Source: Pseudomonadota bacterium
Lineage (GTDB): Bacteria > Pseudomonadota > Alphaproteobacteria > Micavibrionales > Micavibrionaceae
Direction: 5' to 3'
DNA: 9,650 bases
NCBI GenBank assembly: GCA_016198545.1
Contig: JACQIJ010000182.1
Span: 1 to 9,650 of the forward strand
How positions within the stretch are numbered: position 1 is the first letter of the stretch; each line of letters starts with the position of its first letter. Shown piece after piece: positions 1 through 6,823 of the stretch. A model generated the notes under the pieces. It worked only from the letters and a program-made list of their open reading frames with translations, was not told the DNA's origin and ran no database searches. A program made the position numbers and the translations under genes.

Positions 1-7
1 ACGTATA

Positions 8-634
8 TCAGGGAGCGTCTGACGATGCGCAGAACGGCGCAGGTTTTCCGGCCAGCTTTCCGCCTTCCGCATCGAAGCGCGACACCCGCCACGGGAAATG
101 GCCGTGAGGCGGGTGCGGCTCGAAATAATGAAGATGGCAGTTGCGGATCGTTCCGACTTCATGGTCGTACAGACGTCCGATAGCATGGAACACGCCGCCA
201 TGCGCCACCAGTAAAGGCAGGCGGTGGTTTTTTTTGCGGATATCCTCCATGACGCTTTGTATTCTTTGCCCGAAAGCAAGAAAGCTTTCGCCGCCGGGCG
301 GATCGGTCCTGCTTAATATCAGCGGAAACACTTCATCCCACGGCTGACCTTCCCATGCGCCGACTTCATGTTCGCGCAAATCACGCGCGGCGCGGATTTC
401 AAGTTTCAATGACGCATTCAGGATTTCCGCAGTTTCCCGCGCGCGGATCATGCTGCTGTGGTAAACGATGTCCGGCTTTGCAGGCAATGTATCGATGAGC
501 GCCGCCAATGAGCGCGCCTGCGCCCGGCCCGTTTCATTCAGCGGAGAATCAAGCCCCCCGCCCGCCGTCAGCCGCGCGGCATTGGCTTCGCTTTCACCGT
601 GGCGGAGCAGATAAAACGGTCTTGCGGGCAGCAT
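8..634 (-). CDS. Histidine phosphatase family protein (phosphoglycerate mutase-like)
   Basis: A 208-residue cytosolic protein of the histidine phosphatase superfamily, which removes phosphate through a phosphohistidine intermediate. The N-terminal RHGES motif (residues 11-15) holds the nucleophile His12 and Arg11; Arg64 in SSMIRARETAE, Glu88 in LREHEVGAWEG and His145 in VAHGG complete the expected phosphate pocket. The catalytic core therefore looks intact. The family includes cofactor-dependent mutases, broad phosphatases and cobalamin-pathway phosphatases, and the sequence does not say which substrate is used. The C-terminus carries a His/Pro-rich stretch (HPPHGH) of unknown role. The ATG start is supported by an AGGAAA ribosome binding site at 639-644. 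It is divergent from recO across 47 bp, with no obvious functional link. An 8-A run in its coding strand (plus-strand T run at 228-235) lies in the frame and does not break it. Confidence 0.88.
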   Translation of the reverse strand: MLPARPFYLLRHGESEANAARLTAGGGLDSPLNETGRAQARSLAALIDTLPAKPDIVYHSSMIRARETAEILNASLKLEIRAARDLREHEVGAWEGQPWDEVFPLILSRTDPPGGESFLAFGQRIQSVMEDIRKKNHRLPLLVAHGGVFHAIGRLYDHEVGTIRNCHLHYFEPHPPHGHFPWRVSRFDAEGGKLAGKPAPFCASSDAP

Positions 635-669
635 CGGCTTTCCTGTTTCCTTTAATGCGACAGACTATC

Positions 670-675
670 TATAAT
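670..675 (+). promoter_or_regulatory. -10 element (TATAAT) for recO, placed for a leaderless message
   Basis: A perfect sigma-70 type TATAAT ends seven bases before the A of the recO ATG at 682, so the expected transcription start falls on or next to the start codon. The -35 region is weak (TTTCCT at 646-651 with an 18-bp spacer is the best I see). There is no Shine-Dalgarno sequence between the -10 element and the ATG, which agrees with a leaderless transcript. This is a prediction from sequence only. Confidence 0.55.
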
Positions 676-681
676 GCTTTC

Positions 682-1455
682 ATGGAACAGTGGCAGGATC
701 AAGGCATCGTTCTGTCCGCGCGCCCGCACGGGGAAAACGGCGCGGTCGTTTCCGTTCTGACGGAAAATTACGGCCGTCACGCGGGTTATGTGCGCGGCGG
801 GCAATCATCCCGCAACCGCGGCGCGTTACAGCCGGGAAATCTTGTCGGCGCGCGCTGGTCCTCCCGCGTCGCCGACCAGCTGGGGACTTTCATGCTGGAG
901 CAGGACAGGAACCTTGCCGCCGGATGCATGGACGATGCGTTGCGCCTGGGCGCGTTGCTGTCGGCCTGCGCGCTGTGCGATGCGGCCCTGCCGGAGCGGG
1001 AAGCCCATCCGGGCCTTTTCCACGGCCTGCAGGCCCTGCTGGAAAATATGGATTCGGATATCTGGGGCGCGGCCTATGTGATGTGGGAAGTCGCGCTTCT
1101 GAAGGAACTGGGGTTTGCGCTGAACCTGTCGCGCTGCGCCGGCGGGGGCGACGCGGCCGCGCTGGAATGGATCAGTCCGAAAACAGGCCATGCCGTCAGC
1201 CGGGAGAAAGGCGCGCCGTATCAGGACAAGCTGCTGTCCCTGCCCGCCTTTCTGAAACCGGACAGGGGCGATACCTCGGATGAGGAAGTGTTTACAGGCT
1301 TGCGGATGACTTTCCATTTTCTGGAACACTGGGTTTTCAACCACCACAGCCGGGGGATTCCCGAACAACGCTTGCGTTTTCATGAAAGATTTGCGAGACA
1401 TATCGGGCACTTAACCGCAAAAGAAGGCATTCTGTCTGATGGCACGCAAGGCTAA
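682..1455 (+). CDS. recO: DNA repair protein RecO
   Basis: RecO, 257 residues, a usual length for the family. It helps load RecA onto SSB-coated single-stranded DNA in the RecFOR recombinational repair pathway. The N-terminal part (about residues 1-75; MEQWQDQGIVLSARPHGENG onward, then GRHAGYVRGG and LQPGN) is the OB-fold region. The remainder is the helical C-terminal domain, including LSRCAGGGD (149-157) and SPKTGHAVSREKGAPY (165-180), which resembles alphaproteobacterial RecO proteins. The frame stays open upstream to 508, but ATG 682 is chosen because family similarity begins exactly there and because the upstream part is antisense to the phosphatase gene. No ribosome binding site precedes this ATG; a TATAAT just upstream suggests leaderless transcription. 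The last 17 bp overlap parC in another frame, so the two genes are probably co-transcribed. Confidence 0.93.
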   Translation: MEQWQDQGIVLSARPHGENGAVVSVLTENYGRHAGYVRGGQSSRNRGALQPGNLVGARWSSRVADQLGTFMLEQDRNLAAGCMDDALRLGALLSACALCDAALPEREAHPGLFHGLQALLENMDSDIWGAAYVMWEVALLKELGFALNLSRCAGGGDAAALEWISPKTGHAVSREKGAPYQDKLLSLPAFLKPDRGDTSDEEVFTGLRMTFHFLEHWVFNHHSRGIPEQRLRFHERFARHIGHLTAKEGILSDGTQG

Positions 1456-3700
1456 GGGCGGCGGCAATGCCGCGCCGAAGGAACAGATGATAGTCGACCA
1501 GCCGCTGGGGGATATCCTCTCCGGGCGGTATCTGTCTTATGCCTTGTCCACCATCATGAGCCGTTCGCTGCCGGATGTGCGCGACGGCCTGAAGCCCGTT
1601 CACCGCCGCCTGCTGTACGCGATGTACCAGTTGAAGCTGGGCGCGAATACGGGCCCGAAAAAATCGGCCCGGGTCGTCGGCGATGTCATCGGCAAATTCC
1701 ACCCGCACGGGGATCAGTCGGTTTATGACGCGCTGGTGCGCCTGGCGCAGGATTTTGCCGTGCGCTATCCGCTGGTGGACGGACAGGGGAACTTCGGCAA
1801 CATCGACGGCGACAACGCCGCCGCCATGCGTTATACCGAAGCGCGGTTGACGAAAGTCGCGGAATTGCTGATGGAGGGCATCGACGAAAACGCAGTCGAT
1901 TTCCGTCCGACCTATGACGGCGATTCCCTTGAGCCCATCGTCATGCCCGCGAACTTCCCGAACCTGCTGGCCAACGGATCGTCGGGCATCGCGGTCGGCA
2001 TGGCCACGAACATCCCGCCGCACAACGTGGCGGAACTGTGCGAGGCGATGGAGATGATGCTGGACTCCGATCAGGAGCCGGAAGTGAAAGACCTTCTGAA
2101 GGCCGTCAAGGGCCCGGATTTTCCGACCGGCGGCATACTGGTGGAGCCGAAAAACAGCATTGCGGAGGCTTATAAAACAGGCCGCGGCTCTTTCCGCCTG
2201 CGGGCGAGGTGGGAGCGCGAGGACGGCAAGCGCGGGACATATCAAATCATCGTCACCGAAATTCCCTATCAGGTGCAGAAATCAAAACTTATCGAGCGCA
2301 TCGCGCAGCTGATTACCGAGCGCAAAATCCCGATGCTGGATGACGTGCGCGATGAAAGCGCGGAGGATATCCGCCTCGTCCTCGTGCCGAAAAGCCAGAA
2401 TGTGGAGCCGGAATTGCTGATGGAAGCCCTGTTCCGCCACAGCGATCTGGAGGTGCGCTTCGGCCTGAACATGAACGTGCTGGACGGCGGCGTCGTGCCG
2501 CGCGTCATGAATTTGAAAGAAGTTTTGCAGGCATGGCTGATGCACCGGCAGGAAGTTCTCGTGCGCCGTTCGCAGCACAGGCTGGAAGCCGTTCTGCACA
2601 GGATCGAGGTGCTCGAAGGCTATCTCATCGTGTATCTGAACATCGACAAGGTCATCAAAATCATCCGCACGAAGGACGAGCCGAAGCCGGAACTGATGAA
2701 GGCTTTCAAGCTGACCGAAGTGCAGGCGGAAGCAATCCTGAACATGCGTCTGCGCTCCTTGCGCAAGCTGGAGGAAATGGAGATCAAGGGCGAGCATGAC
2801 AATCTGTCCAAAGAGCGCGATCATCTGAAGGCGCTTATCAAATCCGAAGCGAAGCAGTGGAAGGAAATCCGCGCGCAGATAGGAGAAATCAGGAAAATGT
2901 TCGGCGCCGATACGGCACTGGGTGCGCGCCGCACCAAAATCGGCAAGGCGCCGGAGCCCGTGGATGTCGAAGTTCTGGCCGAATCCCTTATTGAAAAAGA
3001 GCCCGTCACCGTCATCTGTTCCGACAAGGGATGGCTGCGCGGTATGAAAGGGCACGGCCACAAGCCGGGCGATTTCAAATACAAGGAAGGCGACAAGGAA
3101 GGGTTCATTCTGGAGGCGCAGACGACCGACAGGGTTTCCCTGTTCGCCACCAACGGGCGTTTTTACACGATCGGCGCGGACAAGCTGCCGCCGGGGCGGG
3201 GCTTCGGGGAGCCTGTGCGCCTGATGATCGATCTGCCGAATGACGCGGCCATCGTTTCCATCCGCGTTTACAATCCGGAAGAAAGGTTCCTCGTCGCTTC
3301 GGATGACGGCCGCGGTTTTATCGTCGAGGCGAAGGATATGCTGGCCCAGACAAAAAACGGGCGGCAGGTTCTGAATGTCGGCGACAAGGCCGAAGCGCGC
3401 ATCTGCGTCCCCGTGCTGCCGGACGCTGATTACCTTGCCGCCATCGGCACGAACCGCAAGATGCTGGTATTCCCGTTGTCGGAAATTCCCGTGATGGCCA
3501 AAGGCAAGGGTGTCATCCTTCAAAAATACAAGGACGGCCGCATGGCGGATGCCAAGGCGTTCAACATGAAGGCGGGCCTGACCTACATGATGCGCGGCGC
3601 GGAAACACCTGTGAAGGACATCAAACCGTGGATCGGAACCCGCGCGCAGGCCGGGCGCATACCCCCGAACGGGTTTCCCAACAGGACGAAATTTTCCTGA
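1439..3700 (+). CDS. parC: DNA topoisomerase IV subunit A (ParC)
   Basis: ParC, 753 residues. With ParE it forms topoisomerase IV, which decatenates daughter chromosomes. The breakage-reunion domain covers about residues 17-490: SGRYLSYALSTIMSRSLPD (28-46), the DNA-gate region around HPHGDQSVYDALVRLAQDF (88-106), and the catalytic Tyr132 in AAMRYTEARL. The C-terminal beta-propeller domain follows (about 500-740) and ends with WIGTRAQAGRIPPNGFPN, as in alphaproteobacterial ParC. No GyrA box (QRRGGKG) is present, and the length is shorter than typical GyrA, so I call ParC and not GyrA. The start at 1439 has a distant AGAAGG (1422-1427, 11-base gap). ATG 1487, with AAGGA at 1478-1482, is a possible alternative that would remove a basic 16-residue leader. 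The quinolone-region positions equal to E. coli Ser80 and Glu84 are Gln93 and Asp97. Its 5' end overlaps recO. Confidence 0.95.
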   Translation: MARKAKGGGNAAPKEQMIVDQPLGDILSGRYLSYALSTIMSRSLPDVRDGLKPVHRRLLYAMYQLKLGANTGPKKSARVVGDVIGKFHPHGDQSVYDALVRLAQDFAVRYPLVDGQGNFGNIDGDNAAAMRYTEARLTKVAELLMEGIDENAVDFRPTYDGDSLEPIVMPANFPNLLANGSSGIAVGMATNIPPHNVAELCEAMEMMLDSDQEPEVKDLLKAVKGPDFPTGGILVEPKNSIAEAYKTGRGSFRLRARWEREDGKRGTYQIIVTEIPYQVQKSKLIERIAQLITERKIPMLDDVRDESAEDIRLVLVPKSQNVEPELLMEALFRHSDLEVRFGLNMNVLDGGVVPRVMNLKEVLQAWLMHRQEVLVRRSQHRLEAVLHRIEVLEGYLIVYLNIDKVIKIIRTKDEPKPELMKAFKLTEVQAEAILNMRLRSLRKLEEMEIKGEHDNLSKERDHLKALIKSEAKQWKEIRAQIGEIRKMFGADTALGARRTKIGKAPEPVDVEVLAESLIEKEPVTVICSDKGWLRGMKGHGHKPGDFKYKEGDKEGFILEAQTTDRVSLFATNGRFYTIGADKLPPGRGFGEPVRLMIDLPNDAAIVSIRVYNPEERFLVASDDGRGFIVEAKDMLAQTKNGRQVLNVGDKAEARICVPVLPDADYLAAIGTNRKMLVFPLSEIPVMAKGKGVILQKYKDGRMADAKAFNMKAGLTYMMRGAETPVKDIKPWIGTRAQAGRIPPNGFPNRTKFS

Positions 3701-3716
3701 GGGGCGAATCCCGATT

Positions 3717-4553
3717 TTACGGGAGTGGCTCGCGGCAATGCGGGCACAGGGATTCGCGGCATTCATTGCCGTTTTCCGAAAGGGACAACGGGCGCACCGA
3801 GAAAACCCCGTTGCTGATCTCGGCATGGATATTATGAAGCCATGCGATGTCATCCCTGTGCGCAACGCTCAGAATGATCGCATCTTCCGATATTTCCCGC
3901 AGGAGCGTTTCATACATTTCCGGCCCCGATCCCTTGTCCAGCGCGGCGGTGGCCTCGTCAAGGGCGATGAAATTGGCATTCATTATGATGGCGCGCGCGA
4001 ACATCAGCCGCTGCTGCTGGCCCCCTGACAGAATGTTTATGTAGCTGGATCCGTCCAGGTCGTTATCATGCAGTTTTGCCTTAAGCCTTCCGTCATTTTC
4101 AGCCAGCACGCGGGCCAGCCCGACCTTGTGAAGGACTTCTATAACCCTGTCGTCATCGTAAATTTCCGGATCCACGGCCGGATATGTGACGATCCCCTTG
4201 AGATTCCGCAGCGGAAGGTGGGGCCGCTGCGGGACGATGCAAAGACGTATATTTTCGCCGTAAATGATTTCGCCGCTTCCCTCGATCCACATATTTCTCT
4301 TGGTGCGCAAAATCGTCGATTTTCCGCAGCCGGAAGGTCCGGTCAGCAGGACGCGGTTGCCGGGCCTGAATTGATGCGTGAAAGGCTGCACGAGCACGGT
4401 TGACGGTTTTTCCTTCGTCTCCGGGGTCCAGAGCGTCAGGTTTTTGTACAGGACCCCTTCCACGTCCTTTGAACGGGAAATGACGATTCTCGGTTTTTCC
4501 GCCGGGGACATGCCGTTGAATTCAGGTTGCGGTTGCGGAAGAGGCGGCATCAT
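3717..4553 (-). CDS. ABC transporter ATP-binding protein (YddA/ABCD-like nucleotide-binding subunit)
   Basis: A 278-residue ABC ATPase that should power the membrane protein encoded just upstream. All motifs are present in order: Walker A GPSGCGKST (72-80), Q-loop Gln109 in VPQRPHLPLRNLKG, signature LSGGQQQR (175-182), Walker B FIALDEA (195-201, with Asp199 and Glu200), D-loop ALDKGS, and switch His232. The layout LYKNLTLWTP ... EGSGEI matches the ATPase half of YddA and peroxisomal ABCD transporters. The N-terminus is proline-rich (PPLPQPQP) and looks like part of an interdomain linker. The extreme C-terminus has an unusual CRESLCPHC cluster (Cys265, Cys270, His272, Cys273). The ATG overlaps the TGA of the membrane gene by 4 bases (ATGA), with GGGAGGAG at 4564-4571, so translation is probably coupled. 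It is convergent with parC over a 16-bp gap (3701-3716) in which I see no standard terminator. Confidence 0.9.
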   Translation of the reverse strand: MMPPLPQPQPEFNGMSPAEKPRIVISRSKDVEGVLYKNLTLWTPETKEKPSTVLVQPFTHQFRPGNRVLLTGPSGCGKSTILRTKRNMWIEGSGEIIYGENIRLCIVPQRPHLPLRNLKGIVTYPAVDPEIYDDDRVIEVLHKVGLARVLAENDGRLKAKLHDNDLDGSSYINILSGGQQQRLMFARAIIMNANFIALDEATAALDKGSGPEMYETLLREISEDAIILSVAHRDDIAWLHNIHAEISNGVFSVRPLSLSENGNECRESLCPHCREPLP

Positions 4554-5812
4554 GGCGCGGGCGCTCCTCCCGTGTGCGGGCTGACGGGCGGCTCATTCTT
4601 TTTATCAAAGGAGTCATGAGCCTCCGCGATATTTTTTCTCAATCCGCAGACACGCTCGTATGTTGCGGCGCAGGCGGCGAATTCCCCGTACGAATTGATG
4701 ACGAAACTGAGAGAGTTCTGCACGGAGTTGAATGCCCGCGCGATTTTCTGAAGCCCCCCGATGTCGGCGATTTCGTGGGAGAAATATGCCGGGAGAGAAA
4801 CGGCGACCGGGAAAATGGCTGCTATCTGTTCATATGCCGCCGAATACCACGTGACGTGCTTTTCCTTGTTTACGAGCGGCGTCCAGTTCTTCTTGACGGG
4901 CCCGAATTTTTCATCGAGAATTTTTTTCTCCGCATCCTCGCCGTCCCACAGCCCGATTTCATTGCTGTTTTCCCTTACGTGCGCCCAGCCGTGGCGGTAG
5001 TCGCCCTCCCGCTTCTGCTTCTGAAAGTTCAGGGCGTTCAGCGGCTTGCCGATCAACCGGGCGCCGACCGTTCCGATAGCGGCATAGGCTATGACGACGG
5101 GAACCATATAAGGCATATTGTATGTCGCGCCGCCTATGGTCACCGGCATCGTCCCCGACACCGTGGCCAGCATTCCGATGAAGCCAAGGAACGTCGTTGC
5201 TGCCTCAAGAATCCCGTAGCCGCCTTTCAAGGTGGCCCCCGTGACAAGGGCGATCGTTTTTTCCGGCAGAAGGTTGAGGTCCTCGGCAATCCGCTGGTCT
5301 ATGTTATCGCTCTTGACGCGGGAAAGGGCCTTTTTGTCGAAGACGGCGTCCGTGAATTGTTTCGTCAGCCAGTTCCGCCAATCCATTTGCAATGTCTTGC
5401 TTGTCTTCTGGTTTACCCCCCGCAAAAATACCCAGGAAAAGGCATAAACGGAAAACCATTCGATTTTGTTCAGCGCCATATCCGCGTCATAACGCTGAAC
5501 GGATCCCCAGAAATCGCCCAGGGTATTCGCTATGGCAAGGTCAAGGCCGACCATGCCGAGCGTCATGCCCACGATGGCGCCTGTCTTGCCCCAGGCCTTC
5601 CATTTTTCTTCCGACTGCCAGTAGGGCCTGGCGATTTCCCACATCGCCTTGAAGGAATTTGCGGGCGTCGCGAGAGCGCTTTCGCCCATCAATTTATGAC
5701 GTTTTTCTCCCAGCTTTTTAAGCGCTTCGAGCTCCCAGTTATTCTGCTTGCCGAAGTCAGTCCCGTGAAAGCCGAAAAAATTCCTCAGAAATCTTTTTGG
5801 ATCATCGTCCAA
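4550..5812 (-). CDS. ABC transporter membrane subunit, SbmA/BacA-YddA-like (ABC_membrane_2 type)
   Basis: A 420-residue inner-membrane protein. After a cytosolic N-terminal region (about 1-72), hydrophobic segments lie at about 76-97, 115-131, 185-217, 235-255, 325-345 and perhaps 362-382. The family-type motif DNIDQRIAEDLNLL (169-182) and the cytosolic loop LNFQKQKREGDYRHGWAHVR (261-280) followed by ENSNEIGLWDGE are typical of the SbmA/BacA, YddA and peroxisomal ABCD membrane domain. Members move peptides, vitamin B12 or acyl compounds; the substrate here cannot be told. SbmA/BacA lack an ATPase and YddA has it fused, whereas here it is a separate overlapping gene. The C-terminus is proline-rich (PPVSPHTGGAPAP). 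The start is TTG, the first possible start after an in-frame TAA, preceded by AGGGGA at 5818-5823 with a 5-base gap; the next ATG (Met42) would remove much of the N-terminal region. A promoter-like sequence lies directly upstream. Confidence 0.85.
   Translation of the reverse strand: MDDDPKRFLRNFFGFHGTDFGKQNNWELEALKKLGEKRHKLMGESALATPANSFKAMWEIARPYWQSEEKWKAWGKTGAIVGMTLGMVGLDLAIANTLGDFWGSVQRYDADMALNKIEWFSVYAFSWVFLRGVNQKTSKTLQMDWRNWLTKQFTDAVFDKKALSRVKSDNIDQRIAEDLNLLPEKTIALVTGATLKGGYGILEAATTFLGFIGMLATVSGTMPVTIGGATYNMPYMVPVVIAYAAIGTVGARLIGKPLNALNFQKQKREGDYRHGWAHVRENSNEIGLWDGEDAEKKILDEKFGPVKKNWTPLVNKEKHVTWYSAAYEQIAAIFPVAVSLPAYFSHEIADIGGLQKIARAFNSVQNSLSFVINSYGEFAACAATYERVCGLRKNIAEAHDSFDKKNEPPVSPHTGGAPAP
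4564..4571 (-). promoter_or_regulatory. Ribosome binding site for the ABC ATPase gene
   Basis: GGGAGGAG on the minus strand, 10 bases before ATG 4553-4551 and lying inside the last codons of the membrane-subunit gene. A second in-frame ATG follows directly (4550-4548), so either could be used. This site argues that the ATPase is made by reinitiation and not as a fusion produced by frameshifting. Confidence 0.6.
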
Positions 5813-5819
5813 TGCCGTC

Positions 5820-5845
5820 CCCTGTTTTTATAATTATGTACAGGG
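5820..5845. repeat. Inverted repeat CCCTGT-N14-ACAGGG before the ABC membrane gene
   Basis: A perfect 6+6 bp dyad with a 14-bp AT-rich centre. One arm includes part of the AGGGGA ribosome binding site, the other lies just downstream of the predicted -10 element. If transcription starts at about 5839 the outer arm would not be in the message, so a protein-binding operator is the simpler reading. In read-through RNA from the upstream genes the two arms could pair and cover the ribosome binding site. Confidence 0.45.
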
Positions 5846-5875
5846 AAGATAGGGCGACATTTACGTCTATGTCAA
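5846..5875 (-). promoter_or_regulatory. Predicted sigma-70 promoter for the ABC transporter pair
   Basis: On the minus strand a perfect TTGACA (plus 5870-5875) is followed after 18 bp by TATCTT (plus 5846-5851), which matches four of six -10 positions. The predicted start of transcription is near 5839, giving a leader of about 27 bases that carries the AGGGGA site and the TTG start. The upstream DUF3108 gene ends only 9 bp before the -35 element. Confidence 0.55.
5856..5873. repeat. Operator-like dyad GACAT-N8-ATGTC in the promoter spacer
   Basis: An 18-bp imperfect palindrome with arms GACAT and ATGTC and a symmetric ACGT at its exact centre (5863-5866), 14 of 18 positions symmetric. It covers most of the spacer and part of the -35 element of the predicted promoter, a usual place for a repressor to bind. 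No regulator gene is present in the window, so the protein is unknown. Confidence 0.4.
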
Positions 5876-5884
5876 TAGAGTATT

Positions 5885-6823
5885 TCAGTCGGCCTTGGCC
5901 GCGACGATTTCCTTCACGCCGTTTTTGTATTTGACCATATGGGCGAAAAGCGTGCCGTAGTCGGTCTTGACGCGGATTTTGACGGGCACGGCAGGGCCGC
6001 TTTCATCGATTTTTGCCATCCAGACGGTCGGCAGGGCGCCGTTCTCGCGTCCCTGTTCCTGTATTGACAGCCAGCCGCGCGGCTTCGTATGCCACTTCCC
6101 GGAGATGGGCACGACCTCGACAGAGCAGCGCACGGCGGGCCCGTGATAGACGTTGTATTTCGTGGCGTCCAGAATTTCGTCCGCTTCGTGGTTGAAGATG
6201 AGGCGGAAACGCCGGTCGCCGTCGAATACTTCCGAATCCCCTTCGCATACGCCGTCGGACGCGATTTTCTTCATGACTTCGAGCGTCGCGGTCAGAGCGT
6301 CTATAGTGCCCTGCGTCAGTTCATCGTCGATCTCTTCACTTTTGTCCTCGCCTTCCTCGATGATGCGCAGGCCTTTGAACGATCCGTCCTGCCCGTAGGA
6401 ATATTCCTTGATTTCCTCTTCGTCGCGCCATATGGCCGAAGACCGGTGCATTTCCGGCGTTTCCACGCCGCCTTTCAGGCGCCAGCCTTTTGTTTCAAAA
6501 ATGCCGCTCCACGGCGCGAGCTTGCGCAGAAACCCGCGCGTCTGCGCGGCGAGCGAAAGGTGATACCTGTCCTTTGATTCATAGCCGACGTCAAGCTCGG
6601 CCTCCACGGCGTTGATGCCGCCGGCATATACTTCGTACGTCATTTTCTGCGTGTTTTTGCCAATGGAAGCGATAACGCCCGGAGACGCGCTGTCCGCAGA
6701 ACCTGCGAAAACGCCGGCGGAAACCAGCATTAAAAATGCGACGCTAGATATAATGACCGGCCAGCGTGACAAGCGCCCCGCCCATGCCTTCCTTGAATTT
6801 TTTGACGCCATATGCCGTTTCAT
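5885..6823 (-). CDS. Exported DUF3108 domain-containing protein
   Basis: A 312-residue protein of unknown function. It begins with a basic stretch and a hydrophobic segment (about residues 22-40, WPVIISSVAFLMLVSAGVFA) followed by GSADSA, which looks like a Sec signal peptide, so a periplasmic location is likely. The mature part fits DUF3108: MTYEVYAGGINAVEAELDVG (61-80), WSGIFETKGWR, the VFDGDRRFRLIF segment (199-210), and Cys193 and Cys233, which may form a disulphide. The domain is common in alphaproteobacteria; its role is not established. The ATG at 6823 is chosen because a perfect GGAGGA lies seven bases upstream. Met5 (6811) is a weaker alternative. This start makes the gene overlap the FemAB-like gene by 80 bp in a different frame. 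No terminator was seen after its stop. Confidence 0.82.
   Translation of the reverse strand: MKRHMASKNSRKAWAGRLSRWPVIISSVAFLMLVSAGVFAGSADSASPGVIASIGKNTQKMTYEVYAGGINAVEAELDVGYESKDRYHLSLAAQTRGFLRKLAPWSGIFETKGWRLKGGVETPEMHRSSAIWRDEEEIKEYSYGQDGSFKGLRIIEEGEDKSEEIDDELTQGTIDALTATLEVMKKIASDGVCEGDSEVFDGDRRFRLIFNHEADEILDATKYNVYHGPAVRCSVEVVPISGKWHTKPRGWLSIQEQGRENGALPTVWMAKIDESGPAVPVKIRVKTDYGTLFAHMVKYKNGVKEIVAAKAD

Noticed and set aside
228..235. 8-base homopolymer in the phosphatase gene as a phase-variation tract
   Set aside because: It is short, encodes an ordinary Lys-Lys segment in an intact frame, and there is no further evidence of switching.
508..681. Upstream extension of recO to ATG 508
   Set aside because: This part is antisense to the phosphatase gene, shows no RecO similarity, and the family start matches ATG 682.
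3704..3771. Two interleaved inverted repeats at the parC/ABC convergence (9 bp at 3704-3712 with 3749-3757; 8 bp at 3733-3740 with 3764-3771), formally a pseudoknot layout
   Set aside because: Repeats of this length within 60 bp are expected by chance about once or twice in 10 kb, there is no U-tract, and a short coding repeat in the Cys-rich tail explains part of it.
2282..3865. Long minus-strand open frame opposite the 3' half of parC (and a similar one at 1337-2245)
   Set aside because: The translations are compositional shadows without motifs; parC is unambiguous on the other strand.
4574..5833. A plus-strand open frame of about 419 codons lying opposite the whole ABC membrane gene
   Set aside because: It has no recognisable family motif, while the minus-strand reading has membrane segments and family motifs. 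It is a by-product of codon bias.
5822..5843. CTGT...ACAG as a LexA (SOS) box before the ABC membrane gene
   Set aside because: The spacing is CTG-N16-CAG and not the CTG-N10-CAG of enterobacterial LexA, and alphaproteobacterial LexA uses GTTC-N7-GTTC direct repeats.
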